DNA of 64,000 nucleotides from Vreelandella glaciei. GTDB lineage: Bacteria > Pseudomonadota > Gammaproteobacteria > Pseudomonadales > Halomonadaceae. The notes below the pieces were generated by a model that was given only the letters and a program-made list of their open reading frames with translations, did no database searches and was not told where the DNA came from. The DNA lies in NCBI RefSeq assembly GCF_013415125.1, contig NZ_JACCDE010000001.1, positions 205,122 to 269,121 of the forward strand. Reading direction: 5' to 3'. The translations under genes and the position numbers were made by a program. Position 1 is the stretch's first letter; every line of letters begins with the position of its first letter. This document shows, piece by piece, positions 29,137 through 38,474 of the stretch.

Positions 29137-29409
29137 TCAATCAATCCGTGAAGAAGGGCTTGAAGAAGGTAACGTGGTAAGGGCACGAGAGCCCCGTGAA
29201 ACCGTGGCGATACCCACGCCCAGGGTTTCGGCAATTTTGCGGTGGGGCACGCCTTCACGCAGCAACTTAAAAATTTGTAGGCGTTTACTGATTTCTTGGT
29301 ACTCTGCAGGCGTTAGCAGGCTAGCCAGGGCTTCGTCCATTGCTTTAGGTGAGTCAATGGCGAGCAAATGGCGAATGAGTTCAGCCTGGTAGTTATCGTC
29401 TGTTGTCAT
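29137..29409 (-). CDS. trpR: Trp repressor family regulator TrpR
   Basis: About 90 residues from the ATG at 29409 (a GTG at 29418 is also in frame). It has a TrpR fold: helices ending in LLTPAEYQEISKRLQIFKLLREG, then the helix-turn-helix HRKIAETLGVGIATVSRGSRAL. This last block matches the E. coli TrpR recognition region (ELGAGIATITRGSNSL). TrpR binds operators with tryptophan as corepressor. It is the first gene of trpR-trpE-trpG and sits behind a near-perfect TrpR operator, so it should repress its own operon. Confidence 0.88.
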   Translation of the reverse strand: MTTDDNYQAELIRHLLAIDSPKAMDEALASLLTPAEYQEISKRLQIFKLLREGVPHRKIAETLGVGIATVSRGSRALTTLPSSSPSSRID

Positions 29410-29433
29410 ATGTGCCACCAGGTAATATGCATT

Positions 29434-29451
29434 GTACTAGCGTACTAGTAC
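29434..29451 (-). promoter_or_regulatory. TrpR operator upstream of trpR-trpE-trpG
   Basis: GTACTAG-CGTA-CTAGTAC is a two-fold symmetric site with the same half-site (CTAGTAC) and the same 4-base centre as the E. coli trp operator (GAACTAG-TTAA-CTAGTAC). A TACAAT -10-like hexamer on the minus strand (29431-29436) overlaps it, and the trpR start lies 25 bp downstream. Confidence 0.75.
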
Positions 29452-29505
29452 GCTACCTGATTGCTCAGGGAAGTCAAGCAGCACGTTTCATTTTGAGGAG
29501 TCCCC

Positions 29506-31401
29506 ATGACCAGTTATTTCATTCAGGCGTTTATTTATCTTGTTGCCGCGGTGATTGCAGTACCGCTTGCCAAGCGTTTTGGCCTGGGTTCTGTGCTGGG
29601 TTACTTGGTTGCCGGTGTCGTGATCGGTCCAATACTGGGGCTGGTGGGTCAAGAGACCACCACTATTCAGCATTTTGCCGAGTTTGGCGTGGTGATGATG
29701 CTGTTTTTGGTCGGCATGGAGCTGGATCCCAAGGGCCTTTGGGCGATGCGGGTGCGGTTGATTGGTCTGGGTGGGCTTCAGGTTGTGTTAACCGCCGCGG
29801 CTGGCACCGCTATTGCCTGGTGGCTGGGGCTGGTTTGGCAAACTGCCCTGGCGGTGGGGCTGATTTTTGCGCTCTCTTCCACGGCGATTGTGCTGCAAAC
29901 ACTCAATGAAAAGGGGCTCGCCAAAACGGAGGGTGGGCGCAGCGCTTTCTCGGTGTTGCTGTTTCAGGATATTGCGGTGATCCCCATGCTGGCGCTGATC
30001 CCGCTGCTGGCGCTGCCTGAGTTGATGGGGGCGGGCGGTGATGACGGTCATGCCAGCTTAAGCCTGGTAGCGAACTTGCCCGGCTGGGCTCATGCCTTAG
30101 TGGTTGTGACAGCTATCGCAAGCGTTATTGCCGCTGGCTACTATTTGATGCCGCTGCTATTTCGCTATGTAATTGGTTCTGGCCTGCGTGAAGTATTTAC
30201 CGCTACCGCGCTAATGCTGGTGATTGGCATCGCCGCACTGATGAGTGTAGTCAATTTGTCCCCCGCCCTTGGCGCCTTCCTGGCGGGAGTGGTGCTCGCC
30301 AACAGCGAATTTAAGCACGAACTGGAAGCCAATATTGAGCCCTTCAAAGGACTGCTGCTGGGGCTGTTCTTTATTACCGTAGGGGCAGGTATCAACTTCT
30401 CGGTGTTAGCCGCAGAGTGGGGCACGGTGCTATCGCTAGGCTTGGCGGTTATCGTTATAAAGGGTGTGATTCTGCTGGGTTTGGCGTTGCTGTTTCGGGT
30501 ACATGGTAGCAACGGCTGGCTATTCACTTTAAGCCTTGCCCAAGCCGGTGAGTTCGGTTTTGTACTGCTGACCTACAGCGTTCAAAACAACGTAATACCT
30601 ACCGATATCTCCCAGGTGCTTTCGTTAGTCGTGGCGCTATCGATGTTCTTAACGCCGCTGCTGTTTATTGCCTATGACCGGCTGGTGCTGCCGCGCTACC
30701 TTATTGCTAAAAACGATGACACCGAGGCCGATACTATTGAGGAGCAGGCCCCCGTCATCGTTGCGGGCGTAGGGCGGTTTGGACAAATTATCTGCCGCTT
30801 GTTGCGCGCCAATAATATCCCCATCGTGGCGCTGGATCTGGAGATCGAGCAGATCGAGAATCTGCGCAAAATTAACATCAAAAGCTACTTTGGCGATGCC
30901 AGTCGCTCCGACTTGCTAGAGACCGCGGGGATCGAGCACGCCCGGCTACTGGTTATCGCGCTAGACGACCGTGAGCGTGCCGTGCAGATGGTTAAGCATG
31001 TGAAGTATGCCTACCCCCAAGTGTGGGTACTGGCCCGTGCATTCGACCGTGGGCATGGCTATCAGCTACGTGACGCGGGTGCCGACGACGTTATCAGTGA
31101 AACCTATCATTCAGCGCTGGAGCTGGGCGGGCACGCACTGACAGCCATGGGCGTTCACCCCATGCGCGCCAAGCAAATGACCTGGGCGTTTGTGCAGAAC
31201 GAAGATGCCCATGAGGATGAACTGTTTGAGGCCTGGAAAGAGATCGAAGAGGGCATCAGCTTCAGCCCCCGCTACGGTGAGCTATTTATGAAGCTGGAAG
31301 AGTCGTTGAACAGCGCAATGCAGCAGGATTGGCCAGAGCCCCAACAGGAAGATGTGCCGATCTGGACGCCACCTGAAAGCGATCAAGATCAAAAAGCCTA
31401 A
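29506..31401 (+). CDS. kefB: KefB/KefC-type monovalent cation:proton antiporter (CPA2)
   Basis: 631 residues. The first about 390 residues form a dozen membrane helices of the Na+/H+ exchanger fold (GSVLGYLVAGVVIGP, FLVGMELDP, FQDIAVIPML, GAFLAGVVLANSEFKHE). A TrkA-N/RCK domain follows at about 420-540 (VAGVGRFGQIICRLL, YFGDASRSDLL). Proteins of this type export K+ or Na+ for protons and are gated by nucleotide or glutathione adducts. Ion and gating cannot be assigned from the sequence. ATG at 29506 after a TGAGGAG ribosome site. It converges on the next gene with a 4-base overlap. Confidence 0.88.
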   Translation: MTSYFIQAFIYLVAAVIAVPLAKRFGLGSVLGYLVAGVVIGPILGLVGQETTTIQHFAEFGVVMMLFLVGMELDPKGLWAMRVRLIGLGGLQVVLTAAAGTAIAWWLGLVWQTALAVGLIFALSSTAIVLQTLNEKGLAKTEGGRSAFSVLLFQDIAVIPMLALIPLLALPELMGAGGDDGHASLSLVANLPGWAHALVVVTAIASVIAAGYYLMPLLFRYVIGSGLREVFTATALMLVIGIAALMSVVNLSPALGAFLAGVVLANSEFKHELEANIEPFKGLLLGLFFITVGAGINFSVLAAEWGTVLSLGLAVIVIKGVILLGLALLFRVHGSNGWLFTLSLAQAGEFGFVLLTYSVQNNVIPTDISQVLSLVVALSMFLTPLLFIAYDRLVLPRYLIAKNDDTEADTIEEQAPVIVAGVGRFGQIICRLLRANNIPIVALDLEIEQIENLRKINIKSYFGDASRSDLLETAGIEHARLLVIALDDRERAVQMVKHVKYAYPQVWVLARAFDRGHGYQLRDAGADDVISETYHSALELGGHALTAMGVHPMRAKQMTWAFVQNEDAHEDELFEAWKEIEEGISFSPRYGELFMKLEESLNSAMQQDWPEPQQEDVPIWTPPESDQDQKA

Positions 31402-31961
31402 AACGGCAGGTGCAACGAGGCGCTTAACATATTGAGGTGGCTAAGGGTGGGGGCGTCGATGCGTTCGTACTCTAGGCGGCTGACGAGTCGATTGATCGTC
31501 ACCGTGGCGCCGAAACCTTGCAGCAATGCCGTGCCGCTTTCATCGGCGCCTTCCTGGTCGCTTTCCCCCCGCCATTCTGTGATGCCGGACTTTGCATAGA
31601 CGCTGAAGGCGCCCATGCGAACTCCGGCAACAATGGCACCGCCCAAACTCAACGTATCCATAATTAGTGGATTTACACTGGAGGAAATGGGAATTTCTTC
31701 GCTTTCCCGGTAGGCAATTTCAGCGCCGATATCGAGTTGGGGGAGTCGCCAGGGGCTGAAGCCTGCGGTGACCCGAAAACCGCTGGTATAGTTATCAAGG
31801 CTTTGAAGGTCGCTGCCTTCCAAGATAACGCCGTTATCCAGCTGCATGAGTTCGCTGTTGGGTGCGGTATAGGCCATTACCGGCGGGGTATCGTCGGCGT
31901 AGCTGCTAAACCAGGGAACAGCGCAGCAGAGCAGGGTGCTTGCCAAGCGTTTGGTTGGCAT
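31398..31961 (-). CDS. Probable outer-membrane beta-barrel protein
   Basis: 187 residues. It has a signal peptide (RLASTLLCCAVPWFSSYA) and then alternating hydrophobic/polar strands with aromatic residues (SGFRVTAGFSPW, DIGAEIAYRES, FSVYAKSGITEWRG, RLEYERIDAP). It ends in a terminal Phe (ASLHLPF), the usual barrel C-terminus recognised by BamA. It resembles small OmpA/OmpW-like barrels, but no family is recognised. It shares its last 4 bases with the antiporter gene on the other strand. Confidence 0.7.
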   Translation of the reverse strand: MPTKRLASTLLCCAVPWFSSYADDTPPVMAYTAPNSELMQLDNGVILEGSDLQSLDNYTSGFRVTAGFSPWRLPQLDIGAEIAYRESEEIPISSSVNPLIMDTLSLGGAIVAGVRMGAFSVYAKSGITEWRGESDQEGADESGTALLQGFGATVTINRLVSRLEYERIDAPTLSHLNMLSASLHLPF

Positions 31962-32053
31962 TTTTCGTACACCTATTGTTTTATACCCATATATTGTCGT
32001 ATACCCATGGGGTGGGAGAATACGGGCCGGGAGAAAAAGCTATCCCATTCAGA

Positions 32054-32878
32054 CTAGCAACTGGCTTGGATTTCCACCACTTTAATTGCACCCTCGGCTA
32101 AGTTATCGACTAAATTTTTACCCATCGTGATAAAGCGCTCGCCAAATACCCACTGGGGAGATAGCACCGCTTGACGTGGCGCCTGCTCTTTTTGCCGCTG
32201 TCTCTGGCGCCACTCCAAGGCTAATTTGCTCCAGTCTTCCGTGTGTTCAAGTCGAAAACCGCCTGTTTCCAGCAATCGAGTCAGCTCCGCAATAGTCATT
32301 AGATGGGAGTGCTCAGAAGAGGCCGCCCAAGGCACTGGATAGCGAAGTTGCGCCACGTTCGGGCCGCTGACGACTTCATGCATCACTAGCTGCCCGTCAG
32401 GGCGCAGAACACGGCGGCTTTCTGCGATTACCTTGGTGGCATCGGGCATATTGAGTAGGCTGTGCTGAAAGAGCACGGCATCAAAGCTGCTATCGGCAAA
32501 TGGCAGGGCGCTCGCGTTACCGGTTACCCAGGTGAGTGGTAACGAGTCAGCCTGGTTAACCCGTAAGCTCAGCGCTTTGTTCAGTGCACTGAAGCCATGC
32601 GTAATATCCAGCCCAGTCATCTTAAAACCCAGCGAAGCACCCTGGCGCATCAATCCGCCCAGTCCCGCGCCGATATCGAGCACTTTGCTGTGGGTGTCAG
32701 GGTTGAGGCCTGCAAGCAGCCGCTTAGAGGCCGCCACGCCACCAATATGCAGCTGATCCAAAGGGGCCAGTTGATGCAGCGTGGGGCCAGCGGGGTAGTG
32801 GGCGTCAATCTGTGCCAATACCTCATCAGCGCGTAGGGCGCGCTGATAGTGGTGGGCTAAAGGGTTGGAGGGGGTCAT
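32054..32878 (-). CDS. Class I SAM-dependent methyltransferase
   Basis: 274 residues. Motif I VLDIGAGLGG (about 67-76) binds SAM; LDITHGF and ALPFADSSFDAVLFQHSLLNM are motifs II/III of the UbiE/sarcosine-type group; RRVLRPDGQLVMHEV is post III. Substrate unknown. It starts 3 bases after the acyl-CoA synthetase stop, so it is the last gene of the liu-type operon, although no methylation step is known in leucine breakdown. Confidence 0.85.
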   Translation of the reverse strand: MTPSNPLAHHYQRALRADEVLAQIDAHYPAGPTLHQLAPLDQLHIGGVAASKRLLAGLNPDTHSKVLDIGAGLGGLMRQGASLGFKMTGLDITHGFSALNKALSLRVNQADSLPLTWVTGNASALPFADSSFDAVLFQHSLLNMPDATKVIAESRRVLRPDGQLVMHEVVSGPNVAQLRYPVPWAASSEHSHLMTIAELTRLLETGGFRLEHTEDWSKLALEWRQRQRQKEQAPRQAVLSPQWVFGERFITMGKNLVDNLAEGAIKVVEIQASC

Positions 32879-32881
32879 CGC

Positions 32882-34585
32882 TTACGATTCTTGATCCAAG
32901 CCCAGCTCTTGAATGGAAATTTCACGCATTTTAAATTTCTGAATCTTGCCGGTGACGGTCATGGGGAATTCGTCAACGAACTTGAAGTAGCGCGGAATTT
33001 TGAAGTGGGTGATTTTGCCTTTGCAGTATTCGCGCAGCTCTTCACCGGTGACTTCGCCCGCGGTGCTGTTGAGTTTTACCCAGGCAATCAACTCTTCGCC
33101 GTACTTCTTGTCCGGCACGCCGGTGACCTGTACTTCGGAAATCGCCGGGTGGGCGTAAAGAAACTCTTCGATCTCTTTGGGATAAACGTTCTCGCCGCCG
33201 CGGATCACCATATCTTTAATACGCCCCACGATCTGAATGTAGCCCTCTTCATCCATGGTGGCCAGATCACCTGTGTGCATCCAGCCTGCTTCGTCAATCG
33301 CTTCAGCGGTGGCTTTGTCGTTATTCCAGTACTTGAGCATCACGCTGTACCCGCGGGTACATAGTTCGCCAATTTCACCGCGGGGGAGAATGCCTCCGTT
33401 GCCAGGGTCGACAATTTTGTTCTCTAAGTGAGGCTGGGTGCGGCCCACGGTGGAAACGCGTTTCTCAATGCTGTCGTTGGCACCCGTTTGAGTGGAGACC
33501 GGGCTGGTTTCCGTCATGCCGTAAGCGATCTGCACACCCTTCATATTCATCTTGCTGATCACCTGCTTCATGATTTCCGCAGGGCAGATCGAGCCCGCCA
33601 TAATCCCGGTGCGCAGCGTGGAGAAGTCAGTGCTAGCAAAACCCTCGTGTTCAAGCTCGGCGATAAACATGGTGGGCACGCCGTAGAGCGCGGTGGCTTT
33701 CTGCTCGTGAACCGCTTTAAGTACTTTGCCGGGATCGAAGCCCTCATCCGGGTAAATCATGGTGGCGCCGTGGGTCATACAGCCCAGGTTGCCCATCACC
33801 ATACCAAAGCAGTGATAGAGCGGTACCGGAATCACCAAACGGTCTTCGCTAGTAAAGCCCATACTCTCCGCTACAAAAAAGCCGTTATTGAGAATATTGT
33901 GGTGGGAAAGGGTCGCGCCTTTAGGGAAGCCCGTGGTGCCAGAGGTGTACTGAATATTGATCGCATCATCAAACTGCAGCGTTGCTTGCAAGTCATCAAC
34001 GTCGGTTTGGCTAACCTTGCTGGCTTCGTTCATTAAGTCAGACCAGCGCCACATACCGCCCAATTTTTCGCTGCTCAAGTTAATAATGCACTCAAGATCG
34101 GACAGTTTAGACGACTTGAGTTTGCCTTCGGCACAGGTGTTAAGTTCCGGTGCCAGTTCATATAGCATGGCGCTGTAGTCAGAGCTTTTGAAGCTATTGG
34201 CGGTGACCAAAAAGCGCGCACCGGATTGGTTCAGCGCGTACTCCAATTCGTGAGTGCGGTAAGAGGGATTAATATTGACCAGAATGGCGCCAATTTTGGC
34301 GGTGGCAAACTGAGTCAATGTCCATTCGCTGCAGTTGGGTGCCCAAATGGCCACCCGGTCACCTTTGTTGACGCCGATGGAGAGCAGGGCGCGGGCGCAG
34401 CGATTGACCTCTTCCTGGAGTTGGCGATAGCTCCAGTGAATGTTTTGATGCAGCACAATTAGCGCATCGTTATCAGCATATTGCGTCGCGATTTGGTCAA
34501 ATTTATCGCCGATCGTCATGCCAAGAAGCGGCTTGTCAGCCATGCTGCTGGAGTAGCTGGGTTGGGTAAGGGTAGGTGATGCCAT
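32882..34585 (-). CDS. Acyl-CoA synthetase (AMP-binding family)
   Basis: 567 residues. The AMP-binding signature is [18 protein letters not shown] (about residue 215); also YGMTETSPV, the hinge [20 protein letters not shown], and the C-terminal catalytic Lys in [11 protein letters not shown]. It activates a carboxylic acid to its CoA thioester. Position right after liuE suggests use in leucine or related acyl catabolism (acetoacetate or medium-chain acids), as is common in liu loci. Exact substrate not readable. Confidence 0.88.
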   Translation of the reverse strand: MASPTLTQPSYSSSMADKPLLGMTIGDKFDQIATQYADNDALIVLHQNIHWSYRQLQEEVNRCARALLSIGVNKGDRVAIWAPNCSEWTLTQFATAKIGAILVNINPSYRTHELEYALNQSGARFLVTANSFKSSDYSAMLYELAPELNTCAEGKLKSSKLSDLECIINLSSEKLGGMWRWSDLMNEASKVSQTDVDDLQATLQFDDAINIQYTSGTTGFPKGATLSHHNILNNGFFVAESMGFTSEDRLVIPVPLYHCFGMVMGNLGCMTHGATMIYPDEGFDPGKVLKAVHEQKATALYGVPTMFIAELEHEGFASTDFSTLRTGIMAGSICPAEIMKQVISKMNMKGVQIAYGMTETSPVSTQTGANDSIEKRVSTVGRTQPHLENKIVDPGNGGILPRGEIGELCTRGYSVMLKYWNNDKATAEAIDEAGWMHTGDLATMDEEGYIQIVGRIKDMVIRGGENVYPKEIEEFLYAHPAISEVQVTGVPDKKYGEELIAWVKLNSTAGEVTGEELREYCKGKITHFKIPRYFKFVDEFPMTVTGKIQKFKMREISIQELGLDQES

Positions 34586-34671
34586 GGTGTATCTCTCCGA
34601 TATTTTTCTTGTCCGAACGGGAAGGCAGGGGATAACTCGCTGCTTTTAATTTTTATTATTCATGTCTCATT

Positions 34672-35577
34672 TCAACGGCTAAGGCCTTTTGCCAGGGCCA
34701 CCTTGGAACTGGGCTTGCGGCCTAGCTCGTGGGTGATCCAGTAGCCGGTTTCAATCACGGCCTGTAGGTCGATGCCCGTTTCAATCCCTAGTCCTTCCAG
34801 CAGATAGAGTACGTCTTCAGTGGCTACGTTGCCGGAAGCGCCCTTGGCATAGGGGCAGCCGCCAAGTCCCGCGGTAGCGGCATCAATAACGCTAACGCCT
34901 TCTTCTAGCACGGCATAAAGATTTGCCAGCGCCATGCCGTAGGTGTCGTGGAAGTGAGCGGCCAGAAACTCAATGGGCACCTGTTGGCGCGTCGTCTCAA
35001 TCATGCGTTTAGCAGCCAGCGGCGTGCCGACGCCAATGGTGTCGCCCAGGGACACCTCGTAGCAGCCCATCTCATAAAGCGCCTTGGCCACTTCAGCCAC
35101 TTTGGCGGGGGCTATCTCGCCTTCGTAGGGGCAGCCCAATACGCAGGAGACGTAGCCGCGTACGCGCACGCCAGCCTCTCGGGCGCGCTCTAACACCGGC
35201 TCAAAGCGGGTCAGTGATTCAGCAATGGAGCAGTTAATGTTCTTTTGCGAAAAAGCCTCAGACGCCGCACCAAATACCGCGACTTCCTCAACGCCCACGG
35301 TTAGCGCGTTTGCGAGCCCTTTTAGGTTGGGCGTCAGCGCGGAGTACACCACGCCTGGCTGGCGTGTGATGCCCGCCATCACCTCAACGGCGTCGCCCAT
35401 TTGTGGCACCCACTTGGGTGATACAAAGCTGGCGGCTTCGATGTGCGTGATACCTGCTTTAGCAAGCCGCTCAATCAGAGCAATCTTAGTCCCGGTGGGC
35501 ACAATGGCCCCCGGCTCATTTTGCAGGCCGTCACGGGGCGACATTTCAAACAGCTTTACAGAAGTAGGCAGTGGCAT
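34672..35577 (-). CDS. liuE: Hydroxymethylglutaryl-CoA lyase
   Basis: 301 residues. A DRE-TIM metallolyase with [13 protein letters not shown] at the N-terminus (metal and substrate Arg/Asp), the catalytic Cys region [19 protein letters not shown], and [14 protein letters not shown] with metal-binding His residues. It splits HMG-CoA into acetoacetate and acetyl-CoA, the last step of leucine catabolism. It starts 9 bases after liuD. Confidence 0.94.
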   Translation of the reverse strand: MPLPTSVKLFEMSPRDGLQNEPGAIVPTGTKIALIERLAKAGITHIEAASFVSPKWVPQMGDAVEVMAGITRQPGVVYSALTPNLKGLANALTVGVEEVAVFGAASEAFSQKNINCSIAESLTRFEPVLERAREAGVRVRGYVSCVLGCPYEGEIAPAKVAEVAKALYEMGCYEVSLGDTIGVGTPLAAKRMIETTRQQVPIEFLAAHFHDTYGMALANLYAVLEEGVSVIDAATAGLGGCPYAKGASGNVATEDVLYLLEGLGIETGIDLQAVIETGYWITHELGRKPSSKVALAKGLSR

Positions 35578-35586
35578 CAGTGACTC

Positions 35587-37641
35587 CTATTCGTTGGCCG
35601 CAAAGTCGAGTAGCACAGCGCCTTGGCTAACCGTGTCGCCCGCTTGGAAATGGAACGCATCCACGCTGCCATCGGCGGGGGCAGTCATGGTGTGTTCCAT
35701 TTTCATGGCTTCCATGACCATTAGCGGCATGCCTTTTTCAACCGCCACGCCGGGCGCCACAAGCAGAGCCACCACCGTGCCATTCATGGGCGCAGTCAGC
35801 GTGGACTCCGCTTCATGATGGCCGTGGTCAATGGCGTCAATACGCCGCCAGAACAAGCGGGTTTCACCGCTTGGGTCGGCCATCACGACCACATGACCGT
35901 CGCGGCGGGCCTGCAGGCGACGGCGGTGACCATTCAAGGTAACGGCGACCGCATCGCCTGTGAGCGGTTGCAAACTCGCGGTAAGGGTTTCATCGCCAAT
36001 GGTGAGGTTCCAAAGCGATTCGCCCGCGCTGCGTTTACCTTCGACGATCACTACCGCTTCATCGCTATCCGGCGCTTGCGCACTTGCCGGGTCACACAGG
36101 GCAATGCGAATGGTGTGCGGGGCGTTGAGGCGGAAGCCGTCGTGGCGATCCCAGGGCGAGTCGCTTTCGCACTCCTGAGCCAGTTGATTCAGGCCAATCA
36201 GTGCCGCGCTGGCGTAGGCCTCCATGCTGTAAGTGCGGGGAGCAAACAGTGTCGCTTCGTTGCGTTCTATAAAGCGGGTATCCAGCTCCACGTTCTTAAA
36301 GCCGGGGTGGGTCGCCAAGCGCATTAAGAAGGCACGGTTGGTCACGACACCTTGTACATCCAGCGCCGCCAATGCGCGGTTGAGTGTAGCCAGCGCCGCA
36401 TCACGATCGGCACCGTGAACAATCAGCTTGGCGAGCATGGGGTCGTAGTGCATCGACACCGCATCACCGCTCTCCACGCCGCTGTCCAGGCGCACCTGGT
36501 CGCCGCTCAGACCCGCGCCTTCTAAATCCAGTGCAAAGCGAGTGAGCTGGCCGGTAGCAGGTAAGAAATCCTGATCTGGGTCTTCGGCGTAGATACGCGC
36601 TTCAAAGCTATGGCCGGTAATGGTTAGCTCGTCTTGGCTGCAAGGCAGCGGTTCGCCCATGGCCACGCGCAACTGCCACTCCACCAAGTCCTGACCGGTG
36701 ATCATTTCGGTAACCGGGTGCTCGACCTGGAGACGGGTGTTCATCTCCATAAAGTAGAACGAACCATCAATGTCTAAAAGAAACTCGACGGTTCCCGCGC
36801 CCACGTAGCCGATCTCCTGAGCAGCGCGCACCGCGGCATCGCCCATGGCGCTGCGCAGCTCCGCCGTCATGCCGGGGGCGGGGGCTTCTTCGATGACTTT
36901 TTGATGGCGCCGCTGAACGCTGCAGTCCCGCTCGAACAGGTAAACGCCGTTGCCGTGGCGGTCGCAGAATACCTGCACTTCTACATGGCGCGGCTGCACC
37001 AGATACTTCTCGATCAGCATCCGGTCATCACCAAAAGCAGCTTTAGATTCACGGCGGCAGCCATCTAATGCAGCTTGAAAACTATCGCCAGACTCAACCA
37101 CGCGCATCCCTTTACCACCGCCGCCGGCGCTGGCTTTGAGCATCACCGGATAGCCAATGTTGTCGGCTTCGCTGCGCAGCAGGGCGTCGTCTTGATCGTC
37201 GCCGTGATAGCCCGGCACCAGTGGCACGCCCGCATTGGCCATACGCGCTTTGGCGGCGGATTTGTCACCCATGGCGGCAATCGCCGAGGCGGGCGGGCCG
37301 ACGAAGGTAATGCCTGCTTCTTCAAGGGCTTTGACGAAGGTGCCGTTTTCGGAAAGAAAGCCGTAGCCGGGGTGAATAGCGCCAGTACCGGTGCGCTTGG
37401 CAGCTTCGATCACCGCATCGATATTGAGATAGCTTTCCCGGGCGGCGGCAGGCCCCAGACGAACGGCCTCGTCGGCTTCACGGACGTGGCGTGCGCTGGC
37501 ATCGGCGTCAGAGTAAACCGCGACGGTTTTCAGGCCCATCCGGCGCGCAGTGCGCATCACCCGGCAGGCGATTTCGCCGCGGTTGGCGACCAGTAAAGTA
37601 TCAAAAGGCGTCGTGCGAGCGGTTTTTTCGTGTTTTATCAT
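35587..37641 (-). CDS. liuD: Methylcrotonyl-CoA carboxylase, biotin-containing alpha subunit
   Basis: 684 residues. The biotin carboxylase domain has LVANRGEIACRVMRTARRMG, the ATP-grasp loop KASAGGGGKGMRVV, and FYFMEMNTRLQVEHPVTE. A linker (BT) domain follows, then the biotinyl domain with VMEAMKMEHTM (biotin Lys about residue 650). It carboxylates 3-methylcrotonyl-CoA together with LiuB. It overlaps the liuC stop by 4 bases. Confidence 0.94.
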   Translation of the reverse strand: MIKHEKTARTTPFDTLLVANRGEIACRVMRTARRMGLKTVAVYSDADASARHVREADEAVRLGPAAARESYLNIDAVIEAAKRTGTGAIHPGYGFLSENGTFVKALEEAGITFVGPPASAIAAMGDKSAAKARMANAGVPLVPGYHGDDQDDALLRSEADNIGYPVMLKASAGGGGKGMRVVESGDSFQAALDGCRRESKAAFGDDRMLIEKYLVQPRHVEVQVFCDRHGNGVYLFERDCSVQRRHQKVIEEAPAPGMTAELRSAMGDAAVRAAQEIGYVGAGTVEFLLDIDGSFYFMEMNTRLQVEHPVTEMITGQDLVEWQLRVAMGEPLPCSQDELTITGHSFEARIYAEDPDQDFLPATGQLTRFALDLEGAGLSGDQVRLDSGVESGDAVSMHYDPMLAKLIVHGADRDAALATLNRALAALDVQGVVTNRAFLMRLATHPGFKNVELDTRFIERNEATLFAPRTYSMEAYASAALIGLNQLAQECESDSPWDRHDGFRLNAPHTIRIALCDPASAQAPDSDEAVVIVEGKRSAGESLWNLTIGDETLTASLQPLTGDAVAVTLNGHRRRLQARRDGHVVVMADPSGETRLFWRRIDAIDHGHHEAESTLTAPMNGTVVALLVAPGVAVEKGMPLMVMEAMKMEHTMTAPADGSVDAFHFQAGDTVSQGAVLLDFAANE

Positions 37642-38462
37642 GAACGACGCTCCGAAGCGTTAGGTGTGTTATTCGATTCGACCCAATTCGGGCGGCGCTT
37701 CTCAAAAAAGCTGGATAAACCCTCTTGGCCCTCGTGGCTTACCCGCAGTTTGGCGATCACCTGGCAGGTATGTTCGCGGGTGGCGTCACTGTCAGGCGCT
37801 CGAACGACCGTGGCCATCAGCGCCTTGGTGGCGCGCTGGGCTTGGGGCGAGCCGGCTAACAGGGTGGCCAGCATGGCGTCCACTTCGTCGTCTAGCTTAT
37901 CGTGCTCCACCACCAGATGGACTAGACCCAGCGCGAGCGCTATTTCGGCGTCCATGACTTCTGCGGTTAACGCATAGCGGCGCATCTGTCGCTCGCCTAG
38001 GGCTCGCTGCACGTAAGGGCTGATGACTGCGGGCGATAGGCCTATTTTGACTTCCGAAAGGCAGAATTTGGCTTTACCCGAGGCGATCACCACATCGCAG
38101 CAAGCGGCCAAACCCACCGCGCCGCCAAAGGCGGCGCCTTGCACACGGCAGACGGTAGGGCAGGGCAGCGTATCCAGGCCGTGCATAAGTGCTGCCAGCT
38201 TGCGGGAATCGGCGACGTTATCTTCCAGGTCGTAATCGACCATGCGCTTCATCCAGTTCAGATCGGCACCCGCGGAGAAGCTTTTGCCTTCTGAACCCAG
38301 CACTACTGCGCGCACATCGCCTGCTTCAGCCAACGAATGCAACTGATCAAGGTGCGCGTTTAGCTCAGCAATCAGGCTGTCGTCAAAAGCGTTATGCACC
38401 TCGGGGCGGTTTAAGGTCAGGCGCGCCACACCCTCTTCTATAGTCAGCGTTGAGTAAGCCAT
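37638..38462 (-). CDS. liuC: Methylglutaconyl-CoA hydratase
   Basis: 274 residues, crotonase fold. Oxyanion-hole blocks are SEGKSFSAGADLNWMKRM and GAAFGGAVGLAACCDVV, and a conserved Glu is in FCLSEVKIGLSPAV. It hydrates 3-methylglutaconyl-CoA to HMG-CoA. The function follows from its place between liuB and liuD. Confidence 0.92.
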   Translation of the reverse strand: MAYSTLTIEEGVARLTLNRPEVHNAFDDSLIAELNAHLDQLHSLAEAGDVRAVVLGSEGKSFSAGADLNWMKRMVDYDLEDNVADSRKLAALMHGLDTLPCPTVCRVQGAAFGGAVGLAACCDVVIASGKAKFCLSEVKIGLSPAVISPYVQRALGERQMRRYALTAEVMDAEIALALGLVHLVVEHDKLDDEVDAMLATLLAGSPQAQRATKALMATVVRAPDSDATREHTCQVIAKLRVSHEGQEGLSSFFEKRRPNWVESNNTPNASERRS

Positions 38463-38474
38463 GGTAAGACCCCC

